Shown piece by piece: positions 34,279 through 35,856 of a stretch of DNA of 35,856 nucleotides; the first letter of the stretch is position 1, and every line of letters starts with the position of its first letter. The DNA is from Saccoglossus kowalevskii (lineage: Eukaryota > Hemichordata > Enteropneusta > Harrimaniidae): assembly GCF_000003605.2 (NCBI RefSeq), contig NW_003151883.1, positions 1 through 35,856 on the forward strand, in the 5' to 3' direction. The notes under the pieces are model-generated. The model was given only the letters and a program-made list of their open reading frames with translations, had not been told where the DNA came from and did not search any database. The position numbers and the translations under genes are program-made.

Positions 34279-35856
34279 GAGCATATATGCAATGCACTAT
34301 GGAAGAGAAATTTAAATTTGGAACCAATGAGCATGTTAATGAGCATATATGTAATGCACTATGGGAGAGAAATTTAAATTTGGAACCAATGAGCATGTTA
34401 ATGAGCATATATGCAATGAACTATGGAAGAGAAATTTACATTTGGAACCACTGAGCATGTTAATGAGCATATATGCAATGCACTATGGAAGAGAAATTTA
34501 AATTTGGAACCACTGAGCATGTTAATGAGCATATATGCAATGCACTATGGAAGAGAAATTTAAATTTGGAACCACTGAGCATGTTAATGAGCATATATGC
34601 AATGCACTATGGAAGAGAAATTTACATTTGGAACCACTGAGCATGTTAATGAGCATATATGCAATGCACTATGGAAGAGAAATTTACATTTGGAACCACT
34701 GAGCATGTTAATGAGCATATATGCAATGCACTATGGAAGGGAAATTTACATTTGGAACCACTGAGCATGTTAATGAGCATATATGCAATGCACTATGGGA
34801 GAGAAACTTAAATTTGGAACCAATGAGCATGTTAATGAGCATATATGCAATGCACTATGGAAGAGAAATTTAAATTTGGAACCACTGAGCATGTTAATGA
34901 GCATATATGCAATGCACTATGGAAGGGAAATTTACATTTGGAACCACTGAGCATGTTAATGAGCATATATGCAATGCACTATGGAAGGGAAATTTACATT
35001 TGGAACCACTGAGCATGTTAATGAGCATATATGCAATGCACTATGGGAGAGAAACTTAAATTTGGAACCAATGAGCATGTTAATGAGCATATATGCAATG
35101 CACTATGGAAGAGAAATTTACATTTGGAACCACTGAGCATGTTAATGAGCATATATGCAATGCACTATGGGAGAGAAATTGAAATTTGGAACCACTGAGC
35201 ATGTTAATGAGCATATATGCAATGCACTATGGAAGAGAAATTTACATTTGGAACCAATGAGCATGTTAATGAGCATATATGCAATGCACTATGGGAGAGA
35301 AATTGAAATTTGGAACCACTGAGCATGTTAATGAGCATATATGCAATGCACTATGGAAGAGAAATTCAAATTTGGAACCACTGAGCATGTTAATGAGCAT
35401 ATATGCAATGCACTATGGAAGGGAAATTTAAATTTGGAACCAATGAGCATGTTAATGAGCATATATGCAATGCACTATGGGAGAGAAATTCAAATTTGGA
35501 ACCACTGAGCATGTTAATTAGCATATATACAATGCACTATGGAAGGGAAATTTAAATTTGGAACCACTGAGCATGTTCATGAGCATATATGCAATGCACT
35601 ATGGAAGAGAAATTCAAATTTGGAACCACTGAGCATGTTAATGAGCATATATGCAATGCACTATGGGAGAGAAATTCAAATTTGGAACCACTGAGCATGT
35701 CAATGAGCATATATACAATGCACTATGGAAGAGAAATTTACATTTGGAACCACTGAGCATGTTAATGAGCATATATGCAATGCACTATGGAAGAGAAATT
35801 CAAATTTGGAACCACTGAGCATGTTAATGAGCATATATGCAATGCACTATGGAAGG

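Larger units (their letters stand above)
1..35856 (+). repeat. 62-bp satellite DNA array, about 578 head-to-tail units
   Basis: The window is filled by one 62-bp unit repeated head to tail with no inversion, gap, transposon or unique sequence. I tracked the phase of GAGCATATAT from 45 to 35,829: 577 complete units with a net gain of only 10 bp. Landmarks in the unit are the perfect palindrome GCATATATGC (unit positions 3-12), the direct repeat ATGCA-ATGCA (9-18), an A/T-rich core (30-41), TTTGGAACC (39-47) and two TGAGCAT copies 12 bp apart (50-56 and 62-6). The consensus is about 35% GC and lacks CpG. Function is not visible in the sequence; arrays like this are usually constitutive heterochromatin or centromere-associated in eukaryotes. 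The family and host are not recognised. The choice of + strand is only the reading direction used here. Confidence 0.99.
25740..35856 (+). repeat. Right domain: a/c/d/K-rich array
   Basis: From about 25.8 kb the gaaggg units and H and N cores return. New types appear: gaagaa (d) with an H core, clustered at 26.2-27.0 and 31.1-32.4 kb, GACATTTACATTT units in the same places, and CTTAAATTT (K) cores, mainly at 28.2-30.6 kb. From 30,993 to 35,829 there are 78 intervals with no net length change. Beyond about 34.3 kb the order is an irregular mixture of a/N, a/H, c/H, b/K and b/G units with no clear multimer. The last complete unit begins at 35,767 and the window ends 28 bases into the next. Confidence 0.83.

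Noticed and set aside
1-35856. CRISPR array (regular short repeats)
   Set aside because: The whole 62-bp unit is conserved, so there are no unique spacers; no cas-like gene or leader is present, and the copy number and composition fit a eukaryotic satellite.
1-35856. Protein with tandem repeats (one long repetitive gene)
   Set aside because: 62 is not a multiple of 3 and every forward frame meets a stop cluster (TGA, TAA, TGA around the CACTGAGCATGTTAATGA segment) once per 186 bp.
1-35856. CENP-B box in the unit
   Set aside because: The mammalian box needs a TTCG...CGGG type core. The consensus has no CpG at all, and the few CpG variants (GAACGACT) do not fit the motif.
1-35856. Origin iterons or a plasmid/phage repeat region
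   Set aside because: Iteron arrays are short and sit next to replication genes. Here there are about 578 copies with higher-order structure and no gene in nearly 36 kb.
1-35856. Promoter signals from the TATA-like CATATATGC in each unit
   Set aside because: The motif recurs in nearly every unit as part of the repeat, with no distinct transcription unit. Nothing singles out any copy as a promoter.
1-35856. Inverted units or embedded transposon
   Set aside because: Phase tracking from 45 to 35,829 accounts for every interval as a 60-68 bp unit in the same orientation, leaving no room for an insertion.

Overview
The whole 35,856-base window is one uninterrupted tandem (satellite) array. I found no gene, RNA gene, mobile element, CRISPR array or unique sequence. 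The repeat unit is 62 bp, about 35% GC in the consensus, with no CpG, and every copy lies in the same orientation. I number the unit from the G of GAGCATATAT, so units start at 45, 107, 169 and so on. From 45 to 35,829 there are 577 complete units, plus a 44-base partial unit at the left edge and a 28-base partial unit at the right. Neither array boundary is inside the window. An array of this size and homogeneity, with higher-order structure, is typical of eukaryotic centromeric, pericentromeric or subtelomeric heterochromatin. I do not recognise the family or the species; the unit matches none of the well-known satellites I can recall (171-bp alpha, 120/234-bp mouse, 178-bp Arabidopsis, 155/156-bp grass).

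The units differ at a small set of recurrent sites. Codes used below: unit positions 11-12 are gc, gt or ac; position 17 is c or a ('aac' units). Positions 25-29 are a (gaagag), b (ggagag, a25g), c (gaaggg, a28g) or d (gaagaa, g29a). The central core at 33-41 is F (ttcaaattt), N (tttaaattt), H (tttacattt), K (cttaaattt), G (ttgaaattt), or 'atat' (t40a). Positions 46-50 are 1 (ccact), 2 (ccaat) or 3 (cgact). The junction is ttaatgag, tcaatgag, ttaattag or ttaattaac.

Layout: 45-1,800 is rich in b/F units, with the most degenerate stretch at 850-1,360. From about 1,800 to 15,400 the array is rich in a/c units with N and H cores, and has local higher-order repeats. From 15,420 to 20,080 it is mixed, with most of the length-variant units. 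From 20,080 to about 25,740 it returns to the b/F type of the left end, including a 558-bp block identical by eye to one at 231-788. From 25,740 to the end it is a/c/d/K-rich, with 3- to 8-unit higher-order repeats and a CpG-bearing 8-unit repeat near 32.4-34.1 kb.

Only a few units are not 62 bp: 60, 61, 63, 64 and one of 68 bp. These indels explain every open reading frame longer than about 55 codons, because a regular array gives one identical 55-codon frame per 186 bp. The window therefore has no coding content. What it offers is a record of unequal exchange and block duplication: several multi-unit haplotypes recur unchanged 2 to 22 kb apart. I did not find evidence for a new molecular system.
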